Position numbers and translations under genes: made by a program. Shown in pieces: positions 18,968 to 27,941 of a DNA stretch of 64,000 nt (its first letter is position 1; the number at the start of each line of letters is the position of its first letter). The stretch is from Acidobacteria bacterium RIFCSPLOWO2_12_FULL_68_19. Its GTDB lineage: Bacteria; Acidobacteriota; Vicinamibacteria; Vicinamibacterales; UBA2999. Under the pieces are notes generated by a model, which saw nothing but the letters and a program-made list of their open reading frames with translations, made no database searches and was not told the origin of the DNA. The stretch lies in the NCBI GenBank assembly GCA_001767525.1, contig MELF01000004.1, positions 1 through 64,000 of the forward strand, read 5' to 3'.

Positions 18968-20686
18968 TCACCTGGTGTCGAGCCGCCGGATGCGGTTCTG
19001 CGGCCCCGGCGGCACCGGCGACGACTGGCGTGAGAAGTAGTCGGCGAAGATGTCGTGATCGGTGCCGACGAGCATCGCGTCGGTCGCGGCGCCGAGCGCG
19101 CGGAGGCCGTCGCCGCCGTCCCAGAGGTAGTTGCTCGTCGCGAGCCGGTACTGCCGCGTCGGCACGATCGGATCGCCGCGCAGGCGGACCGACGCGCGAT
19201 CGACGCGTTGGCCGATCGGCCGCGACAGGTCGTACGCGTACGTGAACCCCTCGGATACCTGCATGATGCGAACCCGCCCGGCTCCGGGTGCGCCGAACTG
19301 CTGCTCCAGGGTCTGCAGCAGCGCCTCGCCGCTGATCGACTTGACAACAAGCTCGTTGCCGAACGGCAGCACCGAGAAGACCGCTTCGTAGCTCACGGGC
19401 GCCGGGCCGCGGCCGGATCCGGCCGTCAGATCCGCGCGAATGCCGCCCGGGTTCCAGATGGCGAGGTCGGGACGTGCGCCGGGCGCGCGCATCGCCGCGT
19501 CGAGCAGCGCATCGGCCACGACGTCGCCGAGCACCGATTCGCCCGCGGCGTTGGGCTCCCGCGTCAGGCTCGCCGCGATCGAGCCGACGATCCGGCCGCT
19601 CACCGCCCGGGCGAACGGTCGGTAGTGCTCGAGGAGCGCCGTCTGGCGCCGATCCCTCTCCACGTCGCGCGTCACGACGAGGTTGCGCGCCGATCGGTCG
19701 ACCACTTCCCCGTCGGACCGCCGAATGCGCAGGTCGATATCGGTGACGAGCCGGCCGTTCGCGGCTGCGCTGGTCACGAGCTTGCCGTCGATCGTGCAGT
19801 TGTACGCCTGGTGACTGTGCCCCGAGACGACGGCGTCGATCTCACGGGAGAGGCTGGTGACGAGGTCGACGAGATCGCGCGAGATGCCGTCGCAGCCGTT
19901 GACGTCGGCGCCGGAGCGATCGCCCCCCTGGTGCATGAGCAGGACGATGGCGCGCACGCCCTCGTCGCCGAGCGCCCGCGCCGCGGCGTTGGCCGCCTCC
20001 GCCTCCGGCAGGAACGTCAGGCCGCGGATGCTGGAGGCGAGGGTCACGCCGGGTGCATCCTGCAGGATCACGCCGATGAAGCCGACGCGGACCCCGTCGA
20101 TTTCGCGCACCACGGAGGATGGCAGGAGCGGTCGCGGGTCGGAACCCTGAATGCCGGCGCGCGCCAGCGACGCCGGGTCGGCGCGGCGCGGATCCAGCGT
20201 GACGTTGGCCGCCAGATAGGTGAACGCCGCGCCGCCGTACGGTGTGCCGTCCTGGCAGCCGTCCAGGGGGTGGCAGCCCCCCCTCTGCATCCGGTACAGC
20301 TCCCACCAGCCTTCGTCCAGGTCGTGGTTGCCGAGCGCCGACACCTGCAAACCCGCCAGGTCGAGCGCCTCGACGGTGATTTCGTCGTGAAAGAGGCTCG
20401 ACAGGAGCGGGGTGGCGCCGATATTGTCGCCCGCCGAGACGAACACGGTGTTCGGATTGGCCGCCTCGAGCCGCGCCAGATGCGCCGCGAGGTACTCCAT
20501 CCCGCCGGCCTCGACCCCTCCGATCTGTCCCGTGCCGCCCGACGCAGCCTCGAGCGCTCCGTGGAAGTCGTTGATGGCCAGGATCTGCACGTCGACCGTC
20601 TCCGCAGGCTGGACGAGCGCCGCAACGGCCACCACGCCGGCGAGGGCGGCGCCGCAGGCAAGGCCGATTCGCGTACCGAAGGCCAC
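18968..20686 (-). CDS. Exported 5'-nucleotidase/2',3'-cyclic phosphodiesterase family protein
   Basis: Hydrolyses nucleoside monophosphates or cyclic nucleotides in the periplasm (family knowledge). The 572-residue protein has a signal peptide, a metallophosphoesterase domain with NDFHGALEA, GDNIGATPLLS, LGNHDLDEG, LLMHQGGD and SGHSHQ metal ligands, and a C-terminal 5'-nucleotidase domain (NPGGIRADL, YEAVFSVLPFGNELV). I chose GTG at 20686 (VAFGTRIGLACG) because it gives a normal signal peptide; upstream codons would overlap the divergent nfo start, which lies only 18 bp away. Confidence 0.93.
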   Translation of the reverse strand: MAFGTRIGLACGAALAGVVAVAALVQPAETVDVQILAINDFHGALEAASGGTGQIGGVEAGGMEYLAAHLARLEAANPNTVFVSAGDNIGATPLLSSLFHDEITVEALDLAGLQVSALGNHDLDEGWWELYRMQRGGCHPLDGCQDGTPYGGAAFTYLAANVTLDPRRADPASLARAGIQGSDPRPLLPSSVVREIDGVRVGFIGVILQDAPGVTLASSIRGLTFLPEAEAANAAARALGDEGVRAIVLLMHQGGDRSGADVNGCDGISRDLVDLVTSLSREIDAVVSGHSHQAYNCTIDGKLVTSAAANGRLVTDIDLRIRRSDGEVVDRSARNLVVTRDVERDRRQTALLEHYRPFARAVSGRIVGSIAASLTREPNAAGESVLGDVVADALLDAAMRAPGARPDLAIWNPGGIRADLTAGSGRGPAPVSYEAVFSVLPFGNELVVKSISGEALLQTLEQQFGAPGAGRVRIMQVSEGFTYAYDLSRPIGQRVDRASVRLRGDPIVPTRQYRLATSNYLWDGGDGLRALGAATDAMLVGTDHDIFADYFSRQSSPVPPGPQNRIRRLDTR

Positions 20687-20704
20687 GATCGAAAATGATA
20701 CCGG

Positions 20705-21622
20705 ATGCTTCGCATCGGAGCGCACATGTCGGTGGCCGGCGGGGTGTCGAAAGCGGTCGAGCGCGCGGTCGCGCACGGCTGCGAGGCGCTGCAGATCTTC
20801 ACCAAGAACGCGAATCAGTGGCGCGGCAGGCCGCTCGACCTCGCCGAGGTCGAGGCGTTCCGCCGCCGGATCGACCGGAGCGGCATCCGGCCGGTCGTCT
20901 CGCATGCCAGCTACCTGATCAATCTAGCCACGAGCCGTCCGGCGCTGCGCGAGCAGTCGATCGCCGCCTTCATCGACGAGCTCGACCGGGCCGACGCGCT
21001 GGCTCTTCTCGGCGTCGTGATTCACCCCGGCACCTGCACCGCTGGCACCGAAGACGACGCGCTGCGGCTCATCGCCGACGCCATCCGCCAGGCCTTTCGG
21101 GCACGGAGGCGGCGGCGGGCGATGGTGATTCTCGAGCACACCGCAGGACAGGGGCGGACCGTGGGGTACCGGTTCGAGCATCTGGCCGCGATCATCGGCC
21201 ACCTTCGCGGCTCAGCCCGCGTCGGCATCTGCCTCGACACGTGCCATCTGATCGCCGCCGGCTACGACATCATCACCGAGACGGGGTACCGGGACACGTT
21301 CGCCGCCTTCGACCGCCTCATCGGCCTCGACCGCCTGAAGGTGCTCCACGCAAACGATTCCAAGAGACCGCGCGGCAGCCGCGTCGATCGGCACGAGCAC
21401 ATCGGCCGAGGCTGCCTCGGCGAGGAGCCGTTCCGGCGGATCCTGCGGGACCGCCGTCTTGCGGGGCTGCCGATGCTCATCGAAACCGAGAAGTCGAGGC
21501 GACGCGAAAAGGCCGGGACGATCGAGACCGACCCGTTCGACATGCGGAACCTCGACACGCTGAGGAGACTGCGAGGGGCGATTCACTCTCTTCCACGTTC
21601 CTCCGCGACCACCACGCTCTGA
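20705..21622 (+). CDS. nfo: Endonuclease IV, AP endonuclease
   Basis: Base-excision repair enzyme that cleaves 5' of abasic sites using three zinc ions. The 305-residue protein starts MLRIGAHMSVAGGVSKAVE and carries the TIM-barrel zinc-ligand motifs VIHPGTC, MVILEHTAGQG, CLDTCHLIAAGYD, LHANDSKRPRGSRVDRHEHIG and LIETEKSRR. The last 40 bp overlap convergently with the DUF457-type gene. The start is 18 bp from the divergent 5'-nucleotidase start. Confidence 0.97.
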   Translation: MLRIGAHMSVAGGVSKAVERAVAHGCEALQIFTKNANQWRGRPLDLAEVEAFRRRIDRSGIRPVVSHASYLINLATSRPALREQSIAAFIDELDRADALALLGVVIHPGTCTAGTEDDALRLIADAIRQAFRARRRRRAMVILEHTAGQGRTVGYRFEHLAAIIGHLRGSARVGICLDTCHLIAAGYDIITETGYRDTFAAFDRLIGLDRLKVLHANDSKRPRGSRVDRHEHIGRGCLGEEPFRRILRDRRLAGLPMLIETEKSRRREKAGTIETDPFDMRNLDTLRRLRGAIHSLPRSSATTTL

Positions 21623-22509
21623 ACGAACGGGCTGCCGCGGCCGACAAACCGCATGTCGCCCACCGACACCCGCGTGCCGCCGGGTACCGGCTCGAAGGTC
21701 CAGAACGGAAACCGCGCCCAGACGAGAAAGCCGCGAATGGCCGGGGCCGTGCGAGCCCGCGCCACGCGCGGGTCGGCGTCGTGCTTGGCGACGAAGGTCG
21801 GATCGAACCTGATGCGCGTCGGCAGCCACTCGAAGGTGCCGGTCTCGTACCCCCGCCCGTTGTCGACGACGATCTGCCGCCTGAACGGCGATACAGGCAC
21901 GGGGCCGACCATCAGGCCGGTTGGATCGCCGCCCCGCGTCCGGCGCCACTCCTCCGCCACGAGCGTCCGGGCCGCGCGCGCGTTCGCCGTCATCGACAGG
22001 ACGTAGACGAGCGCGAGCGCCAGCGCATGGCGCGCCGGGGCGGGCCCGCCGCGACGGGCGAGCCAGATGCCGGCGCCGAGGATCACCCACAGCCACGGAT
22101 CGACGATGAAGAGCACGTCGCCGTACAGCCAGCGCCAGTCGAACGGCGCCAGGAGGCGCAATCCGTACGGGTTGAGCAGATCGAGGGCGACGTGCGACAG
22201 CACCCCGACGTAGGCCAGCAGGAGCACCCACCCCGCCCGAAACGGCGGTCCATCGCGCCCGGCCGGGCGCAGGCGCGCCGCCGCCATCAGGACGAGCGTG
22301 AGCCCGACCGGCAGCAGCGCCTGCGCGATCGCGCCGTGCGTCCAGCCGCGGCGGAACGCAACCGACGGCAGGTCGGTCGCAAACACCAGCACGTCGATGT
22401 CCGGCAGGTTGCCGGCAATCATCAGGGTCGCAGTGGCGAAGCGTGTACGCCGTTTGAGCCCTGCCTCGCCGCACGCCGCGCCGGCGAGCGTGTGACACAG
22501 GTTATCCAC
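21583..22509 (-). CDS. Inner-membrane DUF457/YdjM-type metal-dependent hydrolase
   Basis: A 308-residue protein with GTG start at 22509 (VDNLCHTLAGAACGEAG). The family pattern is seen: N-terminal DNLCHTLAG, IAGNLPDIDVL, FRRGWTHG, and SHVALDLLNPYGLRLLAPF, which together supply putative His/Asp metal ligands, and about four membrane segments (LLPVGLTLVLMAAA, WVLLLAYVGVL, VLFIVDPWLWVILGAGIWL, ALALALVYVLSM). YdjM-like proteins are LexA-regulated in some bacteria; the biochemical role is unclear. A soluble C-terminal domain follows. Confidence 0.88.
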   Translation of the reverse strand: MDNLCHTLAGAACGEAGLKRRTRFATATLMIAGNLPDIDVLVFATDLPSVAFRRGWTHGAIAQALLPVGLTLVLMAAARLRPAGRDGPPFRAGWVLLLAYVGVLSHVALDLLNPYGLRLLAPFDWRWLYGDVLFIVDPWLWVILGAGIWLARRGGPAPARHALALALVYVLSMTANARAARTLVAEEWRRTRGGDPTGLMVGPVPVSPFRRQIVVDNGRGYETGTFEWLPTRIRFDPTFVAKHDADPRVARARTAPAIRGFLVWARFPFWTFEPVPGGTRVSVGDMRFVGRGSPFVQSVVVAEERGRE

Positions 22510-22575
22510 GGGATCGTCGTGGGGGAATGAAGCGGATCGCCCGGGCACCGAGGGCCCTCGGGCGCGCGCGGGGGC

Positions 22576-23148
22576 TCACGATGACGCCGCAGGCGTCGTC
22601 TTTCCCGCGAAGGCGATCTCGCCGAAGACTTGCGCCTCGAACACGAACAGCCGCGCACCGTGGCGCCAGGCATCGTGCGGGAGCCATGCCTTCAGACAGG
22701 CGTGGGACACGAAGGCGTGTCGATCCCACCGCTGCTCGGTCGCCACCTGCGGCAGCAGCAACCCCTTGGAGACGCCCCGCTCGACGATCACCCCGTGCCG
22801 ACCGAGCTCGATCTCCTCGATCGACTGGATTTCCCGCTCCGGCGTGAGCACCGAGATCTCGATGTCGATACGGGCGAGCTCGCGGAGCGAGACCGGAAAG
22901 AAGCGCGGGTCGGAGTCGGACACCGACGCCGCCAGTTGCGCGATCGTGTCGCCGAGCGGCGCCTCCGTGTCGAGGCGGCCCAGACAGCCGCGCAGCTCGC
23001 CCTGATTGTGGATCGTGACGAACGCGTTCGACGGCGTGTCGAGCGCTCCGCCGCGCGCCGGCTCGGGCGGCGGGTGCCGCCGCACCCGCGCCTCGAGCGC
23101 GCGTCGCGCCAGCGCCAGGAGTCGGCGCTGGTCTTCAGCTTCGATCAT
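22576..23148 (-). CDS. AMMECR1-domain protein (AmmeMemoRadiSam system protein A)
   Basis: A 190-residue AMMECR1 homologue with the family hallmark LRGCLGR (near residue 53), SVSDSDPRFFPV, SVLTPEREI, and the C-terminal GLLLPQVATEQRWD segment. The start at 23148 (MIEAEDQRR) is preferred; the upstream Met at 23181 would be translated from the repeat. It is paired with the MEMO gene (23248-24072), the usual partner in the AmmeMemoRadiSam triad. The radical-SAM member is not in this window. The function of the triad is uncharacterised. Confidence 0.93.
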   Translation of the reverse strand: MIEAEDQRRLLALARRALEARVRRHPPPEPARGGALDTPSNAFVTIHNQGELRGCLGRLDTEAPLGDTIAQLAASVSDSDPRFFPVSLRELARIDIEISVLTPEREIQSIEEIELGRHGVIVERGVSKGLLLPQVATEQRWDRHAFVSHACLKAWLPHDAWRHGARLFVFEAQVFGEIAFAGKTTPAASS

Positions 23149-23149
23149 G

Positions 23150-23243
23150 GCAACTCTCAAGATCCAACTCCCAACCCCCAATAGACCCCACCTTCGACTC
23201 CTGCATCGCGTTGGGAATTGGGCTGTGGGAGTTGGGCGTTGAC
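23150..23243. repeat. TTGGGAGTTGG-type bipartite inverted repeat
   Basis: C-rich arm 23150-23182 (AACTCCCAA units) and G-rich arm 23209-23243 (TTGGGAATTGGG, GGGAGTTGGGCG). It fills the gap between the MEMO gene stop and the AMMECR1 gene start, both on the minus strand. Confidence 0.75.
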
Positions 23244-23247
23244 TGCT

Positions 23248-24072
23248 TCACCAGACTGCCGCCGCCATGTAGCCCACGACCGACGACTTGTCGCCCGACA
23301 CGTCGCCGGAATCCCCGTAGCGCAGTACGCGCGCCTCCGTGCAGCCGAGCTCGATGGCCGCGCGCAGCACCGATACTATCGGTCCGCCGCCGCAGGCGTG
23401 CCGGGGTTCCCGTTCGATCAGCGTCATCAGGCCGTCCGCATCGAGCGCTTCGACACGGCGCAGCACGACGGCGTCGACGCGCGCGGCCAGGGTGGCATCC
23501 TCGTAGTGCGAAAGGTCGCTGCTGGCGATGAGCAGGATCCGCTCGCCGGGGCGCGCGGCCACCGCGCGCGCCAGCGCGTGACCCAGCGCCTGCGCCGTCT
23601 CGCGCCGCTGATGGCCCATGACGAGCGGCACGATCGGGACCCCCGGCAACAGCCGCGCCACGAACGGCAGCTGCATCTCGAGCGAGTGCTCCCGAGCATG
23701 GGCCGCCGGATATTCCACGACGTCGCTCGATTCGGCGGCGACGGCGGAGGCCAGCTCGTCGGCCACGGGCACGGCGCCAAGCGGCGTGTCCCACGCGCCC
23801 CGCGCCCAGACGGACACCCCGTCGAACCCCACGTGGTGCGACGGCCCGACGAGCACGACCGCCGTGTACGCGCACTGCCGGACGAGTCTATACGCGTAGG
23901 CGGCCACCGGCCCCGAGTACATGAGCCCCGCGTGGGGCGCGATGATGGCCCGCGGACAGGAGCGGGAAGAGTCGGACGCCGCCGCGATGTGCGCATCGAC
24001 CGCTTCGGCCAGCCGGGCCTGGCTCCCGGGATACCAGCTCCCGGCGACGGCCGACGGTCTGAGGTCGTGCAT
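23248..24072 (-). CDS. MEMO-like protein (AmmeMemoRadiSam system protein B)
   Basis: A 274-residue MEMO-family protein starting [16 protein letters not shown], with the family motifs [38 protein letters not shown], and [10 protein letters not shown], whose His/Asp residues resemble extradiol dioxygenase metal sites. A longer upstream frame to 24168 is not needed. It pairs with the AMMECR1 gene downstream. Role unknown; the triad has been linked to radical-SAM protein modification only by association. Confidence 0.94.
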   Translation of the reverse strand: MHDLRPSAVAGSWYPGSQARLAEAVDAHIAAASDSSRSCPRAIIAPHAGLMYSGPVAAYAYRLVRQCAYTAVVLVGPSHHVGFDGVSVWARGAWDTPLGAVPVADELASAVAAESSDVVEYPAAHAREHSLEMQLPFVARLLPGVPIVPLVMGHQRRETAQALGHALARAVAARPGERILLIASSDLSHYEDATLAARVDAVVLRRVEALDADGLMTLIEREPRHACGGGPIVSVLRAAIELGCTEARVLRYGDSGDVSGDKSSVVGYMAAAVW

Positions 24073-24131
24073 GGCTCGGATCGTACCCCAGTCGGCCGCC
24101 GGTCGCCCGGGCCAACCTCGGCGATCGGCGC

Positions 24132-24446
24132 ATGATAGCATCGCCGGCAGTGGCCCCCACGCTGACATCCGCCGACGTCGAGCGCATCGCGGCGCTCGCC
24201 CACCTCGAGCTCACCGCCGAGGAGAAGGCGCTCTTCACGCGGCAGCTCGCCGACATCCTCGCCTACGCGGAGCAGGTGCAGGCGGTCGACACGAGCGGTG
24301 TGCCGGCGACGGCGCACGTGCTCGCCGAGCGCACCGAGCGGGAGGACGAGCTGCAGCCATCGCTGCCGCGCGAGGAGGCGCTCGCCAACGCGCCGGACCC
24401 GGCGCCCGAGGCCGGCCTCTTCCGGGTGCCGCGCGTCATCACCTGA
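24132..24446 (+). CDS. gatC: Aspartyl/glutamyl-tRNA amidotransferase subunit C
   Basis: Small bridging subunit of GatCAB, which converts Glu-tRNA(Gln) or Asp-tRNA(Asn) to Gln- or Asn-tRNA. The 104 residues include [34 protein letters not shown] and the C-terminal LFRVPRVI, all typical. A GTG at 24150 is an alternative start that matches the family N-terminus better. Its TGA overlaps the gatA ATG by one base (TGATG), so the two are translationally coupled. gatB is not in the window. Confidence 0.95.
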   Translation: MIASPAVAPTLTSADVERIAALAHLELTAEEKALFTRQLADILAYAEQVQAVDTSGVPATAHVLAERTEREDELQPSLPREEALANAPDPAPEAGLFRVPRVIT

Positions 24447-25951
24447 TGCTGGACGCGAGCGCACGCGCCATCCGCGACGAGATCGCCCGCGGCCGCGCCA
24501 CGGCCGTCAACGTCTGCCGGACGTTCCTGGACCGGATCGAGGCGGTGAATCCGTCGCTCAATGCCTTCACCCTGGTCGCCGCGGACCGGGCGCTCGCGCG
24601 GGCGGCCGACATCGACCGCCGGCGCGCCGCGGGCGAGCCGCTCGGCCCGCTCGCCGGAGTGCCTGTGGCCGTCAAGGACAATCTGTGCGTCCGCGGCGTG
24701 CGTACCACCGCCTCCTCGCGCATGCTCGAGCGCTTCGTGCCGCCCTACCACGCGACCGTCGTCGAGCGGCTCGAGGCCGCCGGCGCCGTGATCGTCGGCA
24801 AGACCAACTGCGATGAGTTCGCCATGGGATCGTCGAACGAGAATTCCGCGTTCGGCCCGGTGCGCAATCCCTGGGCGACGGATCGGACGCCGGGCGGCTC
24901 GAGCGGCGGGTCGGCCGCGGCAGTGGCCGCGCGATGCGTCCCGATGGCGCTCGGCTCCGACACCGGCGGGTCGATCCGGCAGCCCGCCGCCTTCTGCGGC
25001 GTCGTTGGCCTCAAGCCGACCTACGGACGCGTGTCCCGCTACGGCCTGCTCGCCTTCGCCTCCTCACTCGATCAGATCGGTCCGATCGCGCGAAATGCGG
25101 CTGACGCCGCCCTGGCGCTGGCGGTCCTCGCCGGCACGGATCCGGCCGACGCCACCTCGTCGCGACAGCCGGTGCCCGACTTTCCCTCCGCACTCTCGGG
25201 CGACGTGACCGGCCTTCGCCTGGGCGTCCCGCGGGCCGTTGTCAGCGAGGGCGTCGATGCGGACGTACGGAGGGCGTTCGAGGCGGCGCTCGACACCCTG
25301 CGGAGGGCCGGCGTGGCGCTCGTCGACGTCGAACTGCCGCACGCCAAGTACGCCGTCCCGGTCTACTACCTGGTGGCGACGGCCGAGGCCAGCTCGAACC
25401 TCGCCCGGTACGACGGTGTGCGGTTCGGCTACCGCGCGCGCGCCGAGACCGAGCACGATGTCAAGCAGATGTATTCCCGCACGAGAGACGAGGGGTTCGG
25501 GCCCGAGGTGAAGCGCCGGATCATGCTCGGCACCTACGTGCTGAGCGCCGGCTACTACGACGCGTACTATCTGAAAGCCCAGCAGGTGCGGACGCTGCTC
25601 AGGAGCGATTACCAGCAGGCGTTCGAGAGCGTGGACGTCGTCGCGATGCCGACGAGCCCGATTCCGCCGTTCCGGCTCGGCGAGAAGACGGCCGATCCGC
25701 TGCAGATGTATCTCGCCGACGTCTTCACGGTGAGCGCCAACCTGGCGGGGCTGCCGGCCATCAGCATCCCCTGCGGCTTCGTCGAACGATCCGAACAACC
25801 GGAACGATCCGAGCGACTCGAGCGCCTGCCCGTGGGCCTTCAGCTCACCGGCCGGATGTTCGACGAGTCAACGCTGCTCCGGATGGCCGACGCGTACGAG
25901 CGGCTGACCGACTGGACGAGACAGGCACCGAGCGGACCCGGCGTTATTTGA
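24446..25951 (+). CDS. gatA: Glutamyl-tRNA(Gln) amidotransferase subunit A
   Basis: Amidase subunit that releases ammonia from glutamine for GatCAB. The 501-residue protein has the full amidase-signature triad: K77 (VAVKDN), cis-Ser S152 (GGSSGGS) and nucleophile S176 (DTGGSIRQP). Near the C-terminus the conserved IPCGF...LPVGLQLTG segment is split by about 14 extra residues (447-460, [14 protein letters not shown]) encoded by CGAACGATCC-type repeats, which the family normally lacks; the frame is kept. It ends convergently, overlapping surE by 8 bp. Confidence 0.97.
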   Translation: MLDASARAIRDEIARGRATAVNVCRTFLDRIEAVNPSLNAFTLVAADRALARAADIDRRRAAGEPLGPLAGVPVAVKDNLCVRGVRTTASSRMLERFVPPYHATVVERLEAAGAVIVGKTNCDEFAMGSSNENSAFGPVRNPWATDRTPGGSSGGSAAAVAARCVPMALGSDTGGSIRQPAAFCGVVGLKPTYGRVSRYGLLAFASSLDQIGPIARNAADAALALAVLAGTDPADATSSRQPVPDFPSALSGDVTGLRLGVPRAVVSEGVDADVRRAFEAALDTLRRAGVALVDVELPHAKYAVPVYYLVATAEASSNLARYDGVRFGYRARAETEHDVKQMYSRTRDEGFGPEVKRRIMLGTYVLSAGYYDAYYLKAQQVRTLLRSDYQQAFESVDVVAMPTSPIPPFRLGEKTADPLQMYLADVFTVSANLAGLPAISIPCGFVERSEQPERSERLERLPVGLQLTGRMFDESTLLRMADAYERLTDWTRQAPSGPGVI

Positions 25952-26795
25952 AGATCTGTTCGAGCGTCTCGAACTGCGTCGGGTCCGTTTCGTCGATCTT
26001 CATCGGCGTCACCGAGACCCATCCGTTGTCGACCGCCCAGAAATCGGTGCCTTCCGGTTGCGGCTCGCTCTTCCGCTCGCTGTAGACGTTCCAGTACACA
26101 GTACGCCCCGACGGGTGCTTGATCTCGACGAAGCTCTCGGTGCCCGTGCGCACCTGCCCCTGCCGCGTGATCCTGTAGCCCTTGTAGCCGCCCGCCGGCA
26201 TGGGAGGGACGTTCACGTTCAGAAACGTCCGGGGCGGCAGCCCCCACTGCTTCACCCGTCGCGCCACCCACACCGCCTCTTCGGCGGCGAAGACCAGTTC
26301 TTTCGGGAACACCGCACCCGCCATGGATACCGCGATGGCGGGAATGCCGTGGCGCGCCGCCTCACGCGCCGCTCCCACGGTCCCGGATACCTGGGTCGAC
26401 AAGCCAAGGTTGTATTCGGTATTGACACCTGACACCACGAGGTCGGGCCGCGGCGCCACGATGTTGCGAACGGCGATGTTGACCACGCTCGCCGGAGTCG
26501 CCGTCAGCCCGATGGCGGGCAGACCATTCGGGAGCGTCAAATTCTCCCGGAACACCGTCTCGCTCGTAATGATGGAGTGCCCCTTGCCGGTCTGGTTCTC
26601 GACTGGCGCGACGATGATCGGCGTGCCGATCGCCTGGAGCGCCTGCGCAACGGCCGCGATGCCGGGCGCCCGCACGCCGTCGTCATTGGTCACGAGGATG
26701 CGGTACGGCGGAACCTGCCGGAACTGCTGCGCGTCGACCGGCGCGAGCAGGCCCACCGCGGCCAGCAGGACGAGCAGCGAACGGAGCTTGTGCAT
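25944..26795 (-). CDS. surE: SurE-family 5'/3'-nucleotidase with signal peptide
   Basis: Family phosphatase acting on nucleoside monophosphates with a divalent metal. The 283-residue protein has [14 protein letters not shown] (metal ligands D38, D39), [14 protein letters not shown], and [28 protein letters not shown]. Unlike most SurE proteins, which are cytosolic, it begins with a clear signal peptide ([23 protein letters not shown]), so it is probably periplasmic. Residues [10 protein letters not shown] fit the family. It ends 8 bp inside gatA on the opposite strand. Confidence 0.92.
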   Translation of the reverse strand: MHKLRSLLVLLAAVGLLAPVDAQQFRQVPPYRILVTNDDGVRAPGIAAVAQALQAIGTPIIVAPVENQTGKGHSIITSETVFRENLTLPNGLPAIGLTATPASVVNIAVRNIVAPRPDLVVSGVNTEYNLGLSTQVSGTVGAAREAARHGIPAIAVSMAGAVFPKELVFAAEEAVWVARRVKQWGLPPRTFLNVNVPPMPAGGYKGYRITRQGQVRTGTESFVEIKHPSGRTVYWNVYSERKSEPQPEGTDFWAVDNGWVSVTPMKIDETDPTQFETLEQIFK

Positions 26796-26825
26796 GGGGC
26801 GAGATTATCACCCCTCGAGGACCTC

Positions 26826-26838
26826 GGGGTCAGACCCC
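26826..26838. repeat. Palindrome GGGGTCAGACCCC
   Basis: A perfect 6-bp inverted repeat around a central A in the 53-bp gap between rpoZ and surE. The same motif is widespread between genes in GC-rich genomes. It could act as a small hairpin at the end of the rpoZ transcript, but it lacks a T-tract. Confidence 0.5.
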
Positions 26839-26848
26839 TGCCGCGGGG

Positions 26849-27121
26849 CTACAGCCCGGCCGTCTGGGGCAACTCGTACAAGACGAGCCCGCGCCGCACC
26901 TCCTCCATGGCGACACGTTCGGCTTTGTGCGGATGTAGGCGAGGCACGTCGCCCCCGTCTTCGTCCAGACGAGGTCTGGCGCCGCGGCGCAGCTGTTTGG
27001 CACGCATCGCCGCGATATCGACGAACAGGAATCGACTGTCGATCGGGGGCGCCTTCTCACGTGGTGCGGGAGGTGCATCGGCCGCTTCAGCGGAAGAGAT
27101 GACGACGTCCTCGGTATCCAT
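26849..27121 (-). CDS. rpoZ: DNA-directed RNA polymerase omega subunit
   Basis: A 90-residue protein recognised by the omega pattern: SRFLFVDIAAMRAKQLRRGARPRL then KAERVAMEEVRRGLVLYELP, matching the helix that packs on the beta-prime subunit and the conserved K-x4-A-x-x-E-x4-G segment. Omega aids assembly of RNA polymerase. The N-terminal 25 residues are acidic and variable. It stands between surE and hsp20 rather than in the usual gmk-rpoZ context. The gap 27122-27238 contains short GGGATCGGGG/CCGGGATCG inverted repeats. Confidence 0.85.
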   Translation of the reverse strand: MDTEDVVISSAEAADAPPAPREKAPPIDSRFLFVDIAAMRAKQLRRGARPRLDEDGGDVPRLHPHKAERVAMEEVRRGLVLYELPQTAGL

Positions 27122-27238
27122 GACGCGAACAGCCTAACACCGATCCCGGGATCGGGGAATCCGGGATCGTCGACGCTGTCGTCCTTGGGCAGGACGTCGT
27201 CCCACCGCGGCTCGATCCATGCTTCCTCGACGTCGCTG

Positions 27239-27685
27239 TTACGCGGCCACGTCCACGTTGATGGTCCTCGGCCGAGCCTCGTCCCTGAACGGCAGCTTCA
27301 CGGTGAGCACGCCGTTCTTGTACTCGGCGCTCACCTTCGACGCGTCCACAGTGCTCGGCAGCGTGAACGACCGGCTGAAGGCGCCGTACTGGCGCTCCAC
27401 CCGCCGGAACTGCTCTTCCCGCACGTCTGCCGGCGCCTTGCGTTCGCCGCGAATCGAGAGCGTGTTGTTCTCGACGGCCACCTCGATGTCCTCGCGCGTC
27501 AGATCGGGGAGCTCGGCCTTGATCACGAGGTCGTGAGCGTCGGTCTCGTAGATGTCGACCGCCGGCGCCCACTTGGCCCGGTCGGTGACCTCTTCGTCCC
27601 GCAGATACATGCCGCCGACCAGCCGGTTCATCCGGTCCTGCAGCGTCGCGAATTCCCGAAACGGATCGAGTCGTGTGATAGCCAT
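27239..27685 (-). CDS. Hsp20/alpha-crystallin small heat shock protein
   Basis: ATP-independent holdase chaperone. The 148-residue protein has the N-terminal LDPFREFATLQDRMNRL arm, the alpha-crystallin domain (about 40-135; DIYETDAHDLVIKAELPDL, NTLSIRGER, YKNGVLTVKLPF) and a short tail. An AAGGAGA ribosome-binding site sits five bases before ATG at 27685. A strong promoter with a palindromic -35 region lies about 90 bp upstream (27775-27802). A second Hsp20 gene is divergent. Confidence 0.96.
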   Translation of the reverse strand: MAITRLDPFREFATLQDRMNRLVGGMYLRDEEVTDRAKWAPAVDIYETDAHDLVIKAELPDLTREDIEVAVENNTLSIRGERKAPADVREEQFRRVERQYGAFSRSFTLPSTVDASKVSAEYKNGVLTVKLPFRDEARPRTINVDVAA

Positions 27686-27774
27686 TGCTGTCTCCTTGTG
27701 CGTCGACGACTTCGCCTACCTTGACTTCGTCCTTACCTGAGGCGGCCTGAAGCCTGCCGGGACGCCTGTGGAGG

Positions 27775-27802
27775 ATAATAGCATTATCTTAGTGCTTGTC
27801 AA
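27775..27802 (-). promoter_or_regulatory. Sigma70-like promoter of hsp20 with palindromic -35 operator
   Basis: Read on the minus strand: TTGACA (27802-27797), 16-bp spacer, TATTAT (27780-27775), a near-consensus promoter in an unusually AT-rich patch. The -35 lies inside the perfect palindrome TGCTTGACAAGCA (27793-27805), a likely repressor site. CIRCE is not present. The leader of about 80 nt ends with AAGGAGA. The 256-bp gap to the divergent Hsp20 gene holds nothing else convincing. Confidence 0.65.
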
Positions 27803-27941
27803 GCATATGATATGAGTCTATATCAATCAGAGCCGAGTCTTTGATCGCCGCTCTCAAACTCTCGCGACTACAGTGGCGAGTTGGGGGCCTCGTGCGCGCC
27901 CATCGAGCGTGCGAACGCTGTGCGATCATGGGTTCGCGTCG

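Noticed and set aside
18345-18971. 208-codon minus-strand frame starting with ATGA overlap at the 5'-nucleotidase stop
   Set aside because: Arg/Gly/Cys-rich translation of repeat and shadow sequence; the alternative frame at 18680-18913 has more protein-like composition.
27686-27941. CIRCE element upstream of hsp20
   Set aside because: The TTAGCACTC-N9-GAGTGCTAA pattern is not present; only partial similarity (TTAGTGCTT) was found.
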